Origin: Halieaceae bacterium UBA5085
GTDB lineage: Bacteria > Pseudomonadota > Gammaproteobacteria > Pseudomonadales > Halieaceae
Length of the DNA: 24,161 nt
Direction: 5' to 3'
Assembly: GCA_002414665.1 (NCBI GenBank)
Contig: DIAF01000025.1
Coordinates: 19,491-43,651, forward strand
Part shown: positions 1 to 7,961 of the stretch, piece after piece
Layout of the letters: the number at the start of each line of letters is the position of its first letter
Numbering within the stretch: position 1 is the stretch's first letter
Program-made: the position numbers and the translations under genes
Notes under the pieces: generated by a model
What the model saw: the letters and a program-made list of their open reading frames with translations, nothing else
Database searches by the model: none
What the model was told of the DNA's origin: nothing

Positions 1-222
1 CTCCATGACACCGGTCCCTTGCTGATCACTGGTGATGTTTACCACTACTACGACGAAATCAACAGACCGGCTGACTTCGTCAATCATGTCAGTAATGCGG
101 TCACCACTGAAAGCCGCCGCAAGCTGGAGGCTTTTGCCGAGGAAACGGGCGCCGATATGTGGATACCCCACGATATTCGCCGCGCAGCGAGCTTTCGCAA
201 GGCGCCGGCATTTTATTGCTAG
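1..222 (+). CDS. Metallo-beta-lactamase-fold hydrolase, lactonase-like (3' end only)
   Basis: The frame is open from the first base, so the gene starts outside the window and only about 73 C-terminal residues are seen. They contain LLITGDVYHY, the segment of the metallo-beta-lactamase fold that carries the bridging Asp, and near the end IPHD, which fits the last metal-binding His. The tail ends in KAPAFY, much like N-acyl-homoserine-lactone lactonases and related hydrolases of this superfamily. The family uses a dinuclear metal centre to open lactones or hydrolyse esters; the substrate here cannot be told. It lies 78 bases upstream of a small membrane-protein gene on the same strand, so it may belong to the metabolite locus or just flank it. 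Confidence 0.72.
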   Translation, partial: LHDTGPLLITGDVYHYYDEINRPADFVNHVSNAVTTESRRKLEAFAEETGADMWIPHDIRRAASFRKAPAFYC

Positions 223-300
223 CGGTAACGCGATAGTTATCCTGGTGGCAATTGGTTTCATCATATGGCCATCAACAGTAGCGGAAGGGAGGCCGGCAGC

Positions 301-711
301 ATGTCGATGAACGAGCCCGGGGAAGGGTTATGGCAGGTAGTAAGGGGGGTTAACCTCACCGACCGGGACTTTGTCCTTAATCTCGAGTCGGGGATAATCC
401 TCATGGCCGTGGAGATCCTTCTGGTTTCCTTGATCCTGCGACAGTTACTGATTTTCTGGGAGAACCGCCGCTGGAGCAAAACCCAGCAGCAACTGGCCTA
501 TGTTCTGCTGGGAAGCATCAACAGGATGGCGCAACACACGGAAAACATGCTCCATGTTTTTGGCCCCGCTGTGAAAAATCCCGATGAAGTAGAGCACTCC
601 GGGGAAATTGTTATCAACAGCCAGTTTGAACTGCACCTGCTCAAGGCCACCGTTACCCTGTACAAACCTGTGGCCGCGGACCTGGAAAAACACGAGGATT
701 ACAGCGCGTGA
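301..711 (+). CDS. Small single-pass membrane protein of unknown function
   Basis: A 136-residue protein that I do not recognise. Residues about 31-53 (IILMAVEILLVSLILRQL and following) form one strong hydrophobic helix. A basic, aromatic WENRRW segment follows, then a soluble helical tail of about 80 residues. I chose the ATG at 301 because AAGGGAGG at 285-292 sits 8 bases upstream; an in-frame ATG at 265 would add 12 residues but has no comparable site. Its TGA overlaps the GTG of the MbtH-like gene, so the two are probably translationally coupled. That suggests a link to the metabolite pathway, but no function can be assigned. Confidence 0.68.
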   Translation: MSMNEPGEGLWQVVRGVNLTDRDFVLNLESGIILMAVEILLVSLILRQLLIFWENRRWSKTQQQLAYVLLGSINRMAQHTENMLHVFGPAVKNPDEVEHSGEIVINSQFELHLLKATVTLYKPVAADLEKHEDYSA

Positions 712-932
712 TAAATCCCTTTGACGACGAAGAGAACCGGTTTTTTGTGCTGGTCAACGAGGAACAACAGTACTCGCTGTGGCCCGACCACCTGGCTGTC
801 CCAGAGGGTTGGAGCCAGGTAGGGCCTCACGCAGATAAAGTCACCTGCATGGCCTGGGTGGATGAAAACTGGACCGATATGCGCCCCTTGAGCCTGCGTA
901 GGGAGATGGAGCGCCAGGACGAAAGCGCCTAG
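708..932 (+). CDS. MbtH-like protein, NRPS adenylation-domain partner
   Basis: At 74 residues this is the usual size for the MbtH family. It carries the family pattern in order: NPFDDEENRFFVLVNEEQQY, then SLWP, then VPEGW, and a C-terminal CMAWVDENWTDMRPLSL containing the conserved Trp and the WTDMRP signature. MbtH proteins bind and stabilise NRPS adenylation domains in the cytoplasm and make no product themselves. The start is the GTG at 708, in a GTGA overlap with the stop of the membrane-protein gene. No adenylation domain is encoded in this window, so its client must lie outside. It ends 9 bases from the convergent CmcJ-type gene. Confidence 0.93.
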   Translation: MINPFDDEENRFFVLVNEEQQYSLWPDHLAVPEGWSQVGPHADKVTCMAWVDENWTDMRPLSLRREMERQDESA

Positions 933-941
933 ATGCTGCAG

Positions 942-1823
942 TCAATCCTCGAAGACGACCAGGAAGCGGCTTTCTATACTCTCGCGTGGTCGTGTGAATT
1001 TCGGGGTGGTGTTCAAGGTAAAGGCCGCATGGGGAGTAAGCTGGGCCCTGGAGGTATCTGAATCGAAGCCCTTGAACACCAGCACTTCGCCGCTGTGCAT
1101 GTCGGGAAAGTAGCACCAGCGTTGTGCCAGGTTGAAGTGAAAGGCCGACATTTCGAAGACCCAGTCACTGCCGGGGGGCATCTGCTCGTGAAACTCGACC
1201 CCGGCCCTGTCACCAAGGCCCACTGATGTCACGTCACATAGCGCCAGGGGTACATCCGTGGGCGGCTCGCTGATTACTCGCCAGAGGTTGTAGACCGCGA
1301 TCCGTCGCCGCTTCAAGGATGCGTAATCGCCGATGTCGCTGAAGCGGTCGACCCAGCGCGCTATTTCGGTGTTTCCGGCACCGAAGTCGTTGTGGGCGAA
1401 GCGGGCAGGTAAGGTCGTACCCTCTGCGAGATATCCCGCTGATTGTTCGCTGCGACGAATCACCGAGTTGATCAATAAAAGCTGTGTTGTCCCCAGTTGC
1501 TCAGCCAGCAACCGCCGGCACTCCTGTTCGTGTTGGCGAGTGATTTCCTGTAAGTCACCGGAATGAACTACAGGGGAATTCTGCAGCAGGACGAATCCGT
1601 TGACATCCAGGGAGGCAGGGCTGCCTGACAGACGTGCGTTGCTGATCTCCACCTCATGTGCCGACAGTGGAAAATGGTCTCTTCCCCGGGTCACCCCGTG
1701 CAGCCTGGGCGATTGGCTATAGTTACCGAGAAACTGGATAGAGGCGACAGTACTTTCAGCCGCAAAGGCTGTTGATGACTGCGTGGAAGACACCGGTGGG
1801 CGTTGCATGTATACAGAATCCAT
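942..1823 (-). CDS. CmcJ/NvfI/AsaB-family oxidoreductase (non-haem Fe, 2-oxoglutarate type)
   Basis: About 293 residues. The second half matches the CmcJ/NvfI/AsaB pattern: YNLWRVI, PLALCDVTSV, RWCYFPDMHSGEVLVFKGFDS, TPHAAF and RESIESR. A likely iron facial triad is H144 and D146 (HND) with H265 (TPHAAF), and the Arg of RESIESR suits 2-oxoglutarate binding. Members work on diverse natural products, so the substrate is unknown. The ATG at 1823 was chosen because an upstream TTG at 1841 would overlap a possible -10 (TATATT at 1841-1846, minus strand); an ATG at 1808 is also possible. It is divergent from the FkbH operon and convergent with the MbtH gene. Confidence 0.82.
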   Translation of the reverse strand: MDSVYMQRPPVSSTQSSTAFAAESTVASIQFLGNYSQSPRLHGVTRGRDHFPLSAHEVEISNARLSGSPASLDVNGFVLLQNSPVVHSGDLQEITRQHEQECRRLLAEQLGTTQLLLINSVIRRSEQSAGYLAEGTTLPARFAHNDFGAGNTEIARWVDRFSDIGDYASLKRRRIAVYNLWRVISEPPTDVPLALCDVTSVGLGDRAGVEFHEQMPPGSDWVFEMSAFHFNLAQRWCYFPDMHSGEVLVFKGFDSDTSRAQLTPHAAFTLNTTPKFTRPRESIESRFLVVFED

Positions 1824-1841
1824 CAAATGGTGCAGGCTCAA

Positions 1842-2000
1842 ATATACGCTGTAGTGTATTCAGTTGATATACTGCGCGACAAATGCCTGGTTACCCTCCA
1901 GACACTGGCGCTTTCGCCTGGCGCTCGCAGCTTTTGTACTGGATTTGGCTAGCGTCATAATTTTAATCACGGTAACTTCACGACAGTAACTCCAACTACA
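1842..2000. promoter_or_regulatory. Divergent intergenic region between CmcJ-type gene and FkbH operon
   Basis: About 160 bases, more AT-rich than the flanking genes, separate the two divergent starts. It holds repeated TATAC/GTATA words (AAATATACGCTG, GTGTATTC, TTGATATACTG) between 1841 and 1871. On the minus strand TATATT at 1841-1846 is a possible -10. No convincing paired sigma70 promoter could be set for the plus strand. By position this should carry the promoters of both transcription units. Confidence 0.45.
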
Positions 2001-3938
2001 GTGACTCAATCCAAAGTCAAATCAGTCACAGCCCCTCCAGCAGAAGCAAGGCTTTCCTGGCTGCCGCAAGCGCCCGTGGACTGGCAGGCGCGATTGGCGA
2101 GCTTGCAGAAAAGCGACGCACACTCACTGGTCGAATTGCGCGTGCTGGCTCCTTACCAACTGGATGGTACCCAAACCGGCCATCTCGACCGCGCGCTGTC
2201 CCGTGCACTGTTGCACCCTGGCTGTTCCGCGGCGTCGGCCGATGTCAGGCTGGCTGTTCTAGCCTCCTCTACGACGGCACACCTGGGCGCAGGGATTCGT
2301 GTGGCAGGGCTGCGGCGAGGTCTGCATGTGGCGGTTCACGAGGGCACTTACGGCCAGTTCTGGCAATCGATACTGGAACCGGATGCGGCGATCGCAGATT
2401 TCAGCCCCAATGCGATCCTGCTGGCACTGGATGCCGAGCACCTGGCTGCAGGACTCCGTGTCGCCAGCACCGCCGATCAACGGCAACACTTGATACAGGC
2501 ATCGCTGGATCGTCTGCGTTCGGCATGGCAGACATTGAGACAACGCCATGCCTGCCAACTGGTCCAGCAGTTACCCCTGCCTGTATTTGACAACCTGATG
2601 GGCAACAATGAACACAGTTTGCCCGGCTCCCCCGTGGACTACCTGTCACGCCTCTGTATGCAGATCAGGGACTGCGCCGAGCAGGAAAGGGTAGACCTGC
2701 TGTCACTCGACCGGCAGGTAGCCCGTGACGGTCTGGCGGCATGGCATGACCCCCGTCTGTGGTTACATGCCCGAATGGAAATCTCACCGACGGCTGTACC
2801 CCTGTTCGGTGAATTGCTGATGCGGGTGATAGCGGCGCGGCAGGGACGTTCGGCCAGGTGCCTGGTGCTGGACTTGGACAATACCCTGTGGGGCGGAGAA
2901 GTCGGCGAGGCCGGGCCGCAGGGGGTAACGCTGGGCCCGGGCAGTGCGGCGGGAGAGGCTTATCAAAGCTTTCAGCGGTATCTGCTGGCGCTGCATGACA
3001 GGGGCGTGATTCTGGCTGTGTGCTCAAAAAACGATCAGCATGTCGCCGAAACGATGTTCCACTCGCACCCATCCATGTTTCTCAAGCGCCATCATATTGC
3101 TAGTTTCAAGGCCAACTGGCAGCCCAAACCCGATAACCTGCGGGACATTGCCTCGGAGCTGAACATCGGCCTCGACTCGATGGTGTTTGTCGATGACAGT
3201 GTCTTCGAGCGCGAACTGGTACGACGAAGCCTGCCCATGGTGCAGACGCCCGAGATGCCCCGGGAGCCGGCACTGTACAGTCGCGTGCTGGCCGACGCCG
3301 GTTACTTCGAGAGTGTGGCGTTGACAGATGATGACCTCACACGCGGTGCTGCCTACCAGGCCAACAGGCAGCGAGCCGAGCTACGCGATCATCACCAGGA
3401 CCTCACTGCCTACCTGCATGAACTGGATATGCGCCTGGGTTGGCAGTGCTTCAACCCGGGTGACATAGACAGGCTGGTGCAACTCATCAACAAGACCAAC
3501 CAGTTCAACCTGACGACCCAGCGTTACGACCGGGACCAGCTTGAAGACGTGATGAATCAGCCAGGAGTCCTCGGCTTGCAGTTTCGCCTGGAGGACAGGT
3601 TTGGCGACAATGGCATCATCGCCATCGTGATAGCAAGCCTGCAACACGACCGGTCGATGCATATCGATACCTTTCTGCTCAGTTGCCGGGTGATAGGGCG
3701 GCGCGTGGAACAGGCCATCCTGAACGTACTTGCCAGTGGTGCACTGGAAAGGGGTGCTACACGGCTGGTCGGCAGGTACCGGCCCAGCGACAGAAACGCC
3801 ATCGTGCGGGAGCTCTATTCCGAGTTGGGGTTCTCGCCGCTGCCTTCACCGCCAGCCGGTGAGTTGCGCTTTGATCTCGAACTTGGGCAGTTCACCCCCT
3901 TACCTGTCCCGGCGACCGTATACGAGGAGGGCGCGTGA
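2001..3938 (+). CDS. FkbH-like HAD-IIIC phosphatase/acyltransferase (glyceryl-ACP synthase type)
   Basis: A 645-residue protein with full-length FkbH architecture. Residues 1 to about 280 form an N-terminal region of the BF1531/SGNH-like kind. The HAD-IIIC domain spans about 285-410, with motif I LDLDNTLWGG (D291, D293), CSKND (S342) and FVDDS (D398, D399). A C-terminal GNAT-like domain follows, with GDNGIIAIVI and IDTFLLSCRVIGRRVEQAIL. FkbH enzymes take 1,3-bisphosphoglycerate, remove phosphate and load a glyceryl unit onto an ACP for tetronates, methoxymalonyl-ACP or related starters. The GTG at 2001 has no obvious Shine-Dalgarno. Its TGA overlaps the next gene, an ACP, which is the expected partner. 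The usual methoxymalonyl companions are not next to it. Confidence 0.93.
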   Translation: MTQSKVKSVTAPPAEARLSWLPQAPVDWQARLASLQKSDAHSLVELRVLAPYQLDGTQTGHLDRALSRALLHPGCSAASADVRLAVLASSTTAHLGAGIRVAGLRRGLHVAVHEGTYGQFWQSILEPDAAIADFSPNAILLALDAEHLAAGLRVASTADQRQHLIQASLDRLRSAWQTLRQRHACQLVQQLPLPVFDNLMGNNEHSLPGSPVDYLSRLCMQIRDCAEQERVDLLSLDRQVARDGLAAWHDPRLWLHARMEISPTAVPLFGELLMRVIAARQGRSARCLVLDLDNTLWGGEVGEAGPQGVTLGPGSAAGEAYQSFQRYLLALHDRGVILAVCSKNDQHVAETMFHSHPSMFLKRHHIASFKANWQPKPDNLRDIASELNIGLDSMVFVDDSVFERELVRRSLPMVQTPEMPREPALYSRVLADAGYFESVALTDDDLTRGAAYQANRQRAELRDHHQDLTAYLHELDMRLGWQCFNPGDIDRLVQLINKTNQFNLTTQRYDRDQLEDVMNQPGVLGLQFRLEDRFGDNGIIAIVIASLQHDRSMHIDTFLLSCRVIGRRVEQAILNVLASGALERGATRLVGRYRPSDRNAIVRELYSELGFSPLPSPPAGELRFDLELGQFTPLPVPATVYEEGA

Positions 3939-4183
3939 CCGAAGCCGAGGTATATCACACGCTCAACGAGATATTTCGTGCGCAGTTTCTGCTTGAGGAC
4001 ATCGACCTCACGCCGACGACAAGCGCCGTAGACATCGAGGGTTGGGATTCGTTGCGTCATATAGAATTGATCCTGATGATCGAATCACACTTTGGCATCC
4101 AGTTTCACAGCCGTGAAGTCGACAGCATGTCGAACATTGGCGACCTGGTGGAGTATATCGGGGCGCACCTGCATGCAAACTGA
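3935..4183 (+). CDS. Stand-alone acyl carrier protein
   Basis: An 82-residue acidic protein with the ACP signature GWDSLRHIEL; Ser39 is the expected 4'-phosphopantetheine site. The flanking VDIEGWDS and the MIESHFGIQF helix fit ACPs found beside FkbH enzymes. The start is a GTG at 3935 inside a GTGA overlap with the FkbH stop, preceded by a strong GAGGAGG at 3924-3930. It most likely receives the glyceryl unit from FkbH. The 4'-phosphopantetheinyl transferase at 9205 could activate it. The last 11 bases overlap the following gene. Confidence 0.93.
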   Translation: MTEAEVYHTLNEIFRAQFLLEDIDLTPTTSAVDIEGWDSLRHIELILMIESHFGIQFHSREVDSMSNIGDLVEYIGAHLHAN

Positions 4184-5375
4184 GCTACCCGGTCCTGGAG
4201 AGACGCACGAAGCTGCTCCCAGCCCCAGGTTCGATTCTGATGTGCTCAGGCGTTTTGAAAGCCTGGGTGATAATTGTGAGTTGGGGCTGGTACAGGTCGC
4301 TGTTGGCGTCGACCAGATGGGCTTCTTCCGCTTTAACAACAGCAATTTCGAAGCTTTGCTGGCGGTTCTGGAGAATGGATTCAGGGACTTTGAAGATCCC
4401 AGGTACATCGAGTTGGAAACTGCCTGCAATGACGAACTCATCGTTGTCGTGCCGCGCTACGGCTTTCGCTACCACACCTTTCAAACCGCAGGGCAGGTAG
4501 ATGTCGATGCGCTGCTTGCGCAGCAGACAAAGGTGTTGCAATGGCTGGCGCGCAAGATGCTCGAGGACCTGCGTTCGGGCGAAAAAATCTTTCTGCGCAA
4601 GGATTCCGGTGATCTGGATGAGGCGCAGATTTTACGCCTGTACGCCGCCTTGCAATCCTATGGTGATAACCGCCTGTTGTGGGTGAGCTGTAGCGACGAT
4701 CAGGAGAAAGTCGGCCGGGTAGAACCTTCTGGCGTGCCGGGAAAAGGGGTGCTGCGCGGATATATGGATGCCTTTTCCCAGTACGAAGACGGCCGAAGTT
4801 TTTCTTATCGCTGGTTTGAACTGTGTCGCGCCGCTCTGCAAATTCAGGACGACCTGCCCGAGCGCCACGGCGCGGGAGCCTCCAGTCCGGCAAGAGACTA
4901 TAGACTGTGCTCGATTAATGACAGCAGGCTTCGCGCAGCCCGGCTGGCAGGGGGAGACGGCGGCTTCGTTGTGGACAGGGCCAGGGTTCACGGCCCTGAT
5001 GGTATCGTTACCCAGGGCGATTTATTGATCCAAGAGTCATTGCCAGACAGCTGGCAATCCCAGGTTCGTGAGGATCTGGAGACGGGAGCGCGTGTACTGG
5101 AACTGCCTGAAGCGGGATACCAGGTTCAATTGCGCGCCGCCTATCACCTGTTCGCCCACAGCAAGAGTGAACTTGATCAGCGCTACTGTGACCAGTTGCG
5201 CAAGCACTTTTCCGGAGTACTGGGCGAGGGTGCGCAACCAATACTGCTTATCCCGGAACGGGAAGATTTTGTGGTGTTGCAGTCCCTGCGCGAACTGGTA
5301 CATGCCCGCATGCCGCGTTTGAGTGTGCCGCAGGGGGCCGCAATCAGCGTCGACCGGCTTCTGTTACCGGGATGA
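4173..5375 (+). CDS. Uncharacterised protein: SLGxNCE-type N-terminal domain plus partial GT61-like C-terminus
   Basis: A 400-residue protein starting at the ATG at 4173, which overlaps the ACP end by 11 bases. Residues about 24-230 begin with RFESLGDNCELGLVQ and continue with MGFFRFNN and RYGFRYHTF. This pattern resembles the DUF1796/papain-like family found in polysaccharide and secondary-metabolite loci. Residues about 265-400 (RVHGPDGIVTQGDLLIQES to ISVDRLLLPG) resemble the first half of a GT61/DUF563 glycosyltransferase domain, but the protein stops where that domain would continue. Both resemblances are from memory and tentative. Tight coupling to FkbH-ACP suggests it acts on, or downstream of, the ACP-bound unit. 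It ends 7 bases before the convergent Rieske gene stop. Confidence 0.6.
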   Translation: MQTELPGPGETHEAAPSPRFDSDVLRRFESLGDNCELGLVQVAVGVDQMGFFRFNNSNFEALLAVLENGFRDFEDPRYIELETACNDELIVVVPRYGFRYHTFQTAGQVDVDALLAQQTKVLQWLARKMLEDLRSGEKIFLRKDSGDLDEAQILRLYAALQSYGDNRLLWVSCSDDQEKVGRVEPSGVPGKGVLRGYMDAFSQYEDGRSFSYRWFELCRAALQIQDDLPERHGAGASSPARDYRLCSINDSRLRAARLAGGDGGFVVDRARVHGPDGIVTQGDLLIQESLPDSWQSQVREDLETGARVLELPEAGYQVQLRAAYHLFAHSKSELDQRYCDQLRKHFSGVLGEGAQPILLIPEREDFVVLQSLRELVHARMPRLSVPQGAAISVDRLLLPG

Positions 5376-5382
5376 GGGGCGT

Positions 5383-6594
5383 TCAGGGCTCCGACAAGGC
5401 ACTGGCCAGGGCCCGGTGAAAGGCCTGTAGTGCGGGCTCGTTCCTGCCGTAGACCAGTCTGAATGAATCCGGCGCGTTGGCCAGGTTACGATAACCTTCG
5501 ACGGCGACCTCGTAATCCTCCTGGGTAATGTCGCTGTTGGCGTCGTTGTAGGCAAACTCGCGAGACAGGCGCTCTTCATCGGCTACCACGGAGGCGGGCG
5601 CATACACCCGGATCAGGCAGGTCATGCTACCGGCGTCCTGGCCAGGTAGCAGTTGGAACATCCTCACGCACATTTCCCCCTGTGGCAGGGTGCCTACCAC
5701 CAGCAGTGTGTTGGGAAACAGGAAGTGTATACCGCTGAAGGCCACGTCGGGCCACTCGGATTGGTCCCTGTCGACCAATGCTGCGAGGGCGCGCTCGGCG
5801 AAACAGAGACGCCAGTGGCGGCCGAAGTCGTCGAAAACGGCGATATTGGAGAAGAAGTCCCGGCCTATGGAGTCCCGGTGCAGCACCGAAAAGTGGTAGC
5901 CCTCACAGTAGGTATCCATTGCATATTTCCAGTTGCTCCGGGCGTCGAGGGCAAAATTGTGGACCGGTTGCAGCAACGACAGCTCCAATTGCGCGATTTC
6001 GTCATGGAAATCACCGAAAAAGGCCGCGATGCCACCATCCTCGATCTGGCCCTGTATTTGGACAAACACGAGGCCGAGATGCTCCCTCACCTGAACCGGG
6101 GTGAGATTCCGTTGCTCGAGTAACTGCTGCTCAAAGCCCTCGGCGCCAGGCACGTGACTCAGCTTGCCCTCGATATCATAACTCCAGGCGTGAAACGGAC
6201 AGGTTATACGCCCTGACTCCAGGCGGCAGGCGCCGTACCGGGTGGCAATCAGGCGGGTACCCCGGTGTGAGCAGCGATTAAGGTAGCCGCGCAAACGCGA
6301 ATCGCTGGATCGAAGCAGTAGAACCGAAGTACCGAGCAGGTCGAACACGAAAGCATCCCCTGCGCTAGCCACATCGGAGGAAAAGCAGGCGACAATCGGA
6401 GACTGTCGGAACAGGCGCGACTTCTCCCGCTGGTCGCGCTGGGGGTCGCAATAGGCCGAGCTATCGTTTTCCATGGCCGCGTCGGCCATATCGGTGGTAC
6501 CACCGGCAGCAATATGCGCGACCAGCCGCTGCCGTGACCGCGTGGCGACTTCCAGGCGACGCTCTTTCAACCCGGACCTATTCTCGCTGTTCAA
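5383..6594 (-). CDS. Rieske non-haem iron oxygenase, alpha subunit
   Basis: A 403-residue protein. The Rieske [2Fe-2S] ligands are clear: CSH (C108, H110) and CPFH (C132, H135). The catalytic domain has EGYHFSVLH, giving facial-triad His234 and His239, with bridging Glu231 where many dioxygenases have Asp; a Glu is known there in carnitine monooxygenase-like enzymes. The third iron ligand is probably D360 in TQED. Such enzymes hydroxylate, demethylate or cyclise small molecules and need a separate reductase, which is not in this window. The TTG at 6594 has AGGGGG about 6 bases upstream and gives a full-length N-terminus; the first ATG is at residue 36. It is divergent from the P450 operon, so the two probably share a control region. 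Confidence 0.9.
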   Translation of the reverse strand: MNSENRSGLKERRLEVATRSRQRLVAHIAAGGTTDMADAAMENDSSAYCDPQRDQREKSRLFRQSPIVACFSSDVASAGDAFVFDLLGTSVLLLRSSDSRLRGYLNRCSHRGTRLIATRYGACRLESGRITCPFHAWSYDIEGKLSHVPGAEGFEQQLLEQRNLTPVQVREHLGLVFVQIQGQIEDGGIAAFFGDFHDEIAQLELSLLQPVHNFALDARSNWKYAMDTYCEGYHFSVLHRDSIGRDFFSNIAVFDDFGRHWRLCFAERALAALVDRDQSEWPDVAFSGIHFLFPNTLLVVGTLPQGEMCVRMFQLLPGQDAGSMTCLIRVYAPASVVADEERLSREFAYNDANSDITQEDYEVAVEGYRNLANAPDSFRLVYGRNEPALQAFHRALASALSEP

Positions 6595-6743
6595 CTTTTT
6601 CCCCCTGGCGTGAGAACAAGGCTGCTCCTGTACAGGGAACCTGCCAGGCCATAAAACGTTACGGAACGAAACTCTACCACTGCAGTATCGACTAGTGTAG
6701 CTTTAGCCCTGCCGTATCGTTCTGGGCCAGGGAGGAAAGTGGT
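6595..6743. promoter_or_regulatory. Divergent intergenic region between Rieske gene and P450 operon
   Basis: The 149 bases separate the divergent starts of the Rieske gene and the first P450 gene. AGGGGG on the minus strand just above the TTG at 6594 and GGAGG at 6731-6735 on the plus strand serve as ribosome-binding sites. I could not assign paired -35/-10 boxes with confidence. By position the region should promote both units. Confidence 0.4.
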
Positions 6744-7961
6744 ATGACGGCCGATGCAAGCGACAGAACGCCGGTGCCGGCTGAACGCATCGCAGATATC
6801 GACATATACGCCATCCCCGGCGGAGACAGTGATCTCCACAGGGCCTGGCAAAACCTCAGGGAGCAATACCCGCAACGTTTGCTGTGGACACCCCACAACG
6901 GTGGTCACTGGCTGGCGATGGACGGGGAGGATATTGCGCGAATCTACGCCGATCACGAGAATTTCTCCTCCCGTATTACCATCGTACCGAAGAAGTGGGG
7001 TGAGCTTTTTCCTCTGCGGCCGACCACGCTGGATCCGCCAGAGCACCGGCCGTATCGCAAACTCATGACCGCTGCGCTGTCGCGGGCCAGGGTGCAAGCC
7101 AGTGAAGCTGCGATCAAGGCCATCATCATCGACACTATCGAGAGAGTGCGATTGCAAGGCCGATGCGAGTTTATCAATGACGTCGCTCTACTGATTCCCG
7201 GCCGGATTTTCCTGCATATGGCGCGGATGCCGGATGAACTGGTCGAAGACATCCCGCGTTACGCGGAGCCCCCCAATGCTTCAGATGTCCCGGTTATGGA
7301 GCGTTTTGCCCGCTTTCTGCGGCCCTGGGTAGTAGAGCGACAGGCCCGCCCCGGTGACGATCTTTTGAGCCAGCTGGTCAGCGGCCAGCTCAATGGAAAG
7401 GACATCAGTGAAGATGAAGCACTGGATGTCGCCACCGCCATGCTCACCGGAGGCATCGATACGGTCATCTCCCTGCTCAGTTTTATTATCGGTTTCCTGG
7501 CCGAGCACCCGCATCACCAACAATGGCTGATAGAAAACCCCGACAGGATTCCATCCGCGGTCCCCGAACTGATCAGGCGCTTTCCGATCATGACCAAGGC
7601 GCGGGAGCTGAAGAGTGACCAGGTGCTTGACGGTATACAGATGAGGGCGGGGGATATGATTGTCCTGCCGCCACTGCAGGGGTTGGATGAGCGTATTTAC
7701 ACCGATCCCATGGCAGTGAATTTCAAGCGACAGCATTCACCTGACCTTAGCTTTGGTAATGGTGTTCACCTGTGCCCGGGTTCGTACCTGGCCAGTACCG
7801 AATTGGAGATATTTCTTCGTGAGTGGCTGGCGAGAGTTCCGGGGTTTCAGCCACCGGAGCAGACACGGCCGCGTATGAGCAGCGGGATACTCGGCGCCAT
7901 GCTTGAGCTTCATTTGCGCTGGGACCCGCAACATTCTCCAGAGGAACAACAATCACCGTGA
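6744..7961 (+). CDS. Cytochrome P450 (first of a pair)
   Basis: A 405-residue bacterial class I P450. The haem loop is FGNGVHLCPG with Cys344 as thiolate ligand. The K-helix ExxR is E275-L-I-R278. The I-helix TGGIDTV keeps the usual acid-alcohol pair D239-T240. DPPEH near residue 100 is the conserved B'-C region. It is soluble with no signal or anchor. The ATG at 6744 is preceded by GGGAGG at good spacing. It overlaps the second P450 by 4 bases, so the two are made together. P450s of this kind hydroxylate or couple pathway intermediates and need a ferredoxin and reductase that are not encoded here. Confidence 0.95.
   Translation: MTADASDRTPVPAERIADIDIYAIPGGDSDLHRAWQNLREQYPQRLLWTPHNGGHWLAMDGEDIARIYADHENFSSRITIVPKKWGELFPLRPTTLDPPEHRPYRKLMTAALSRARVQASEAAIKAIIIDTIERVRLQGRCEFINDVALLIPGRIFLHMARMPDELVEDIPRYAEPPNASDVPVMERFARFLRPWVVERQARPGDDLLSQLVSGQLNGKDISEDEALDVATAMLTGGIDTVISLLSFIIGFLAEHPHHQQWLIENPDRIPSAVPELIRRFPIMTKARELKSDQVLDGIQMRAGDMIVLPPLQGLDERIYTDPMAVNFKRQHSPDLSFGNGVHLCPGSYLASTELEIFLREWLARVPGFQPPEQTRPRMSSGILGAMLELHLRWDPQHSPEEQQSP

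Noticed and set aside
5376..5382. A frameshift that would extend the GT61-like domain past 5375.
   Set aside because: The bases beyond the stop code for the C-terminus of the intact Rieske protein on the other strand, and no GT61-like continuation is seen in the other plus-strand frames.
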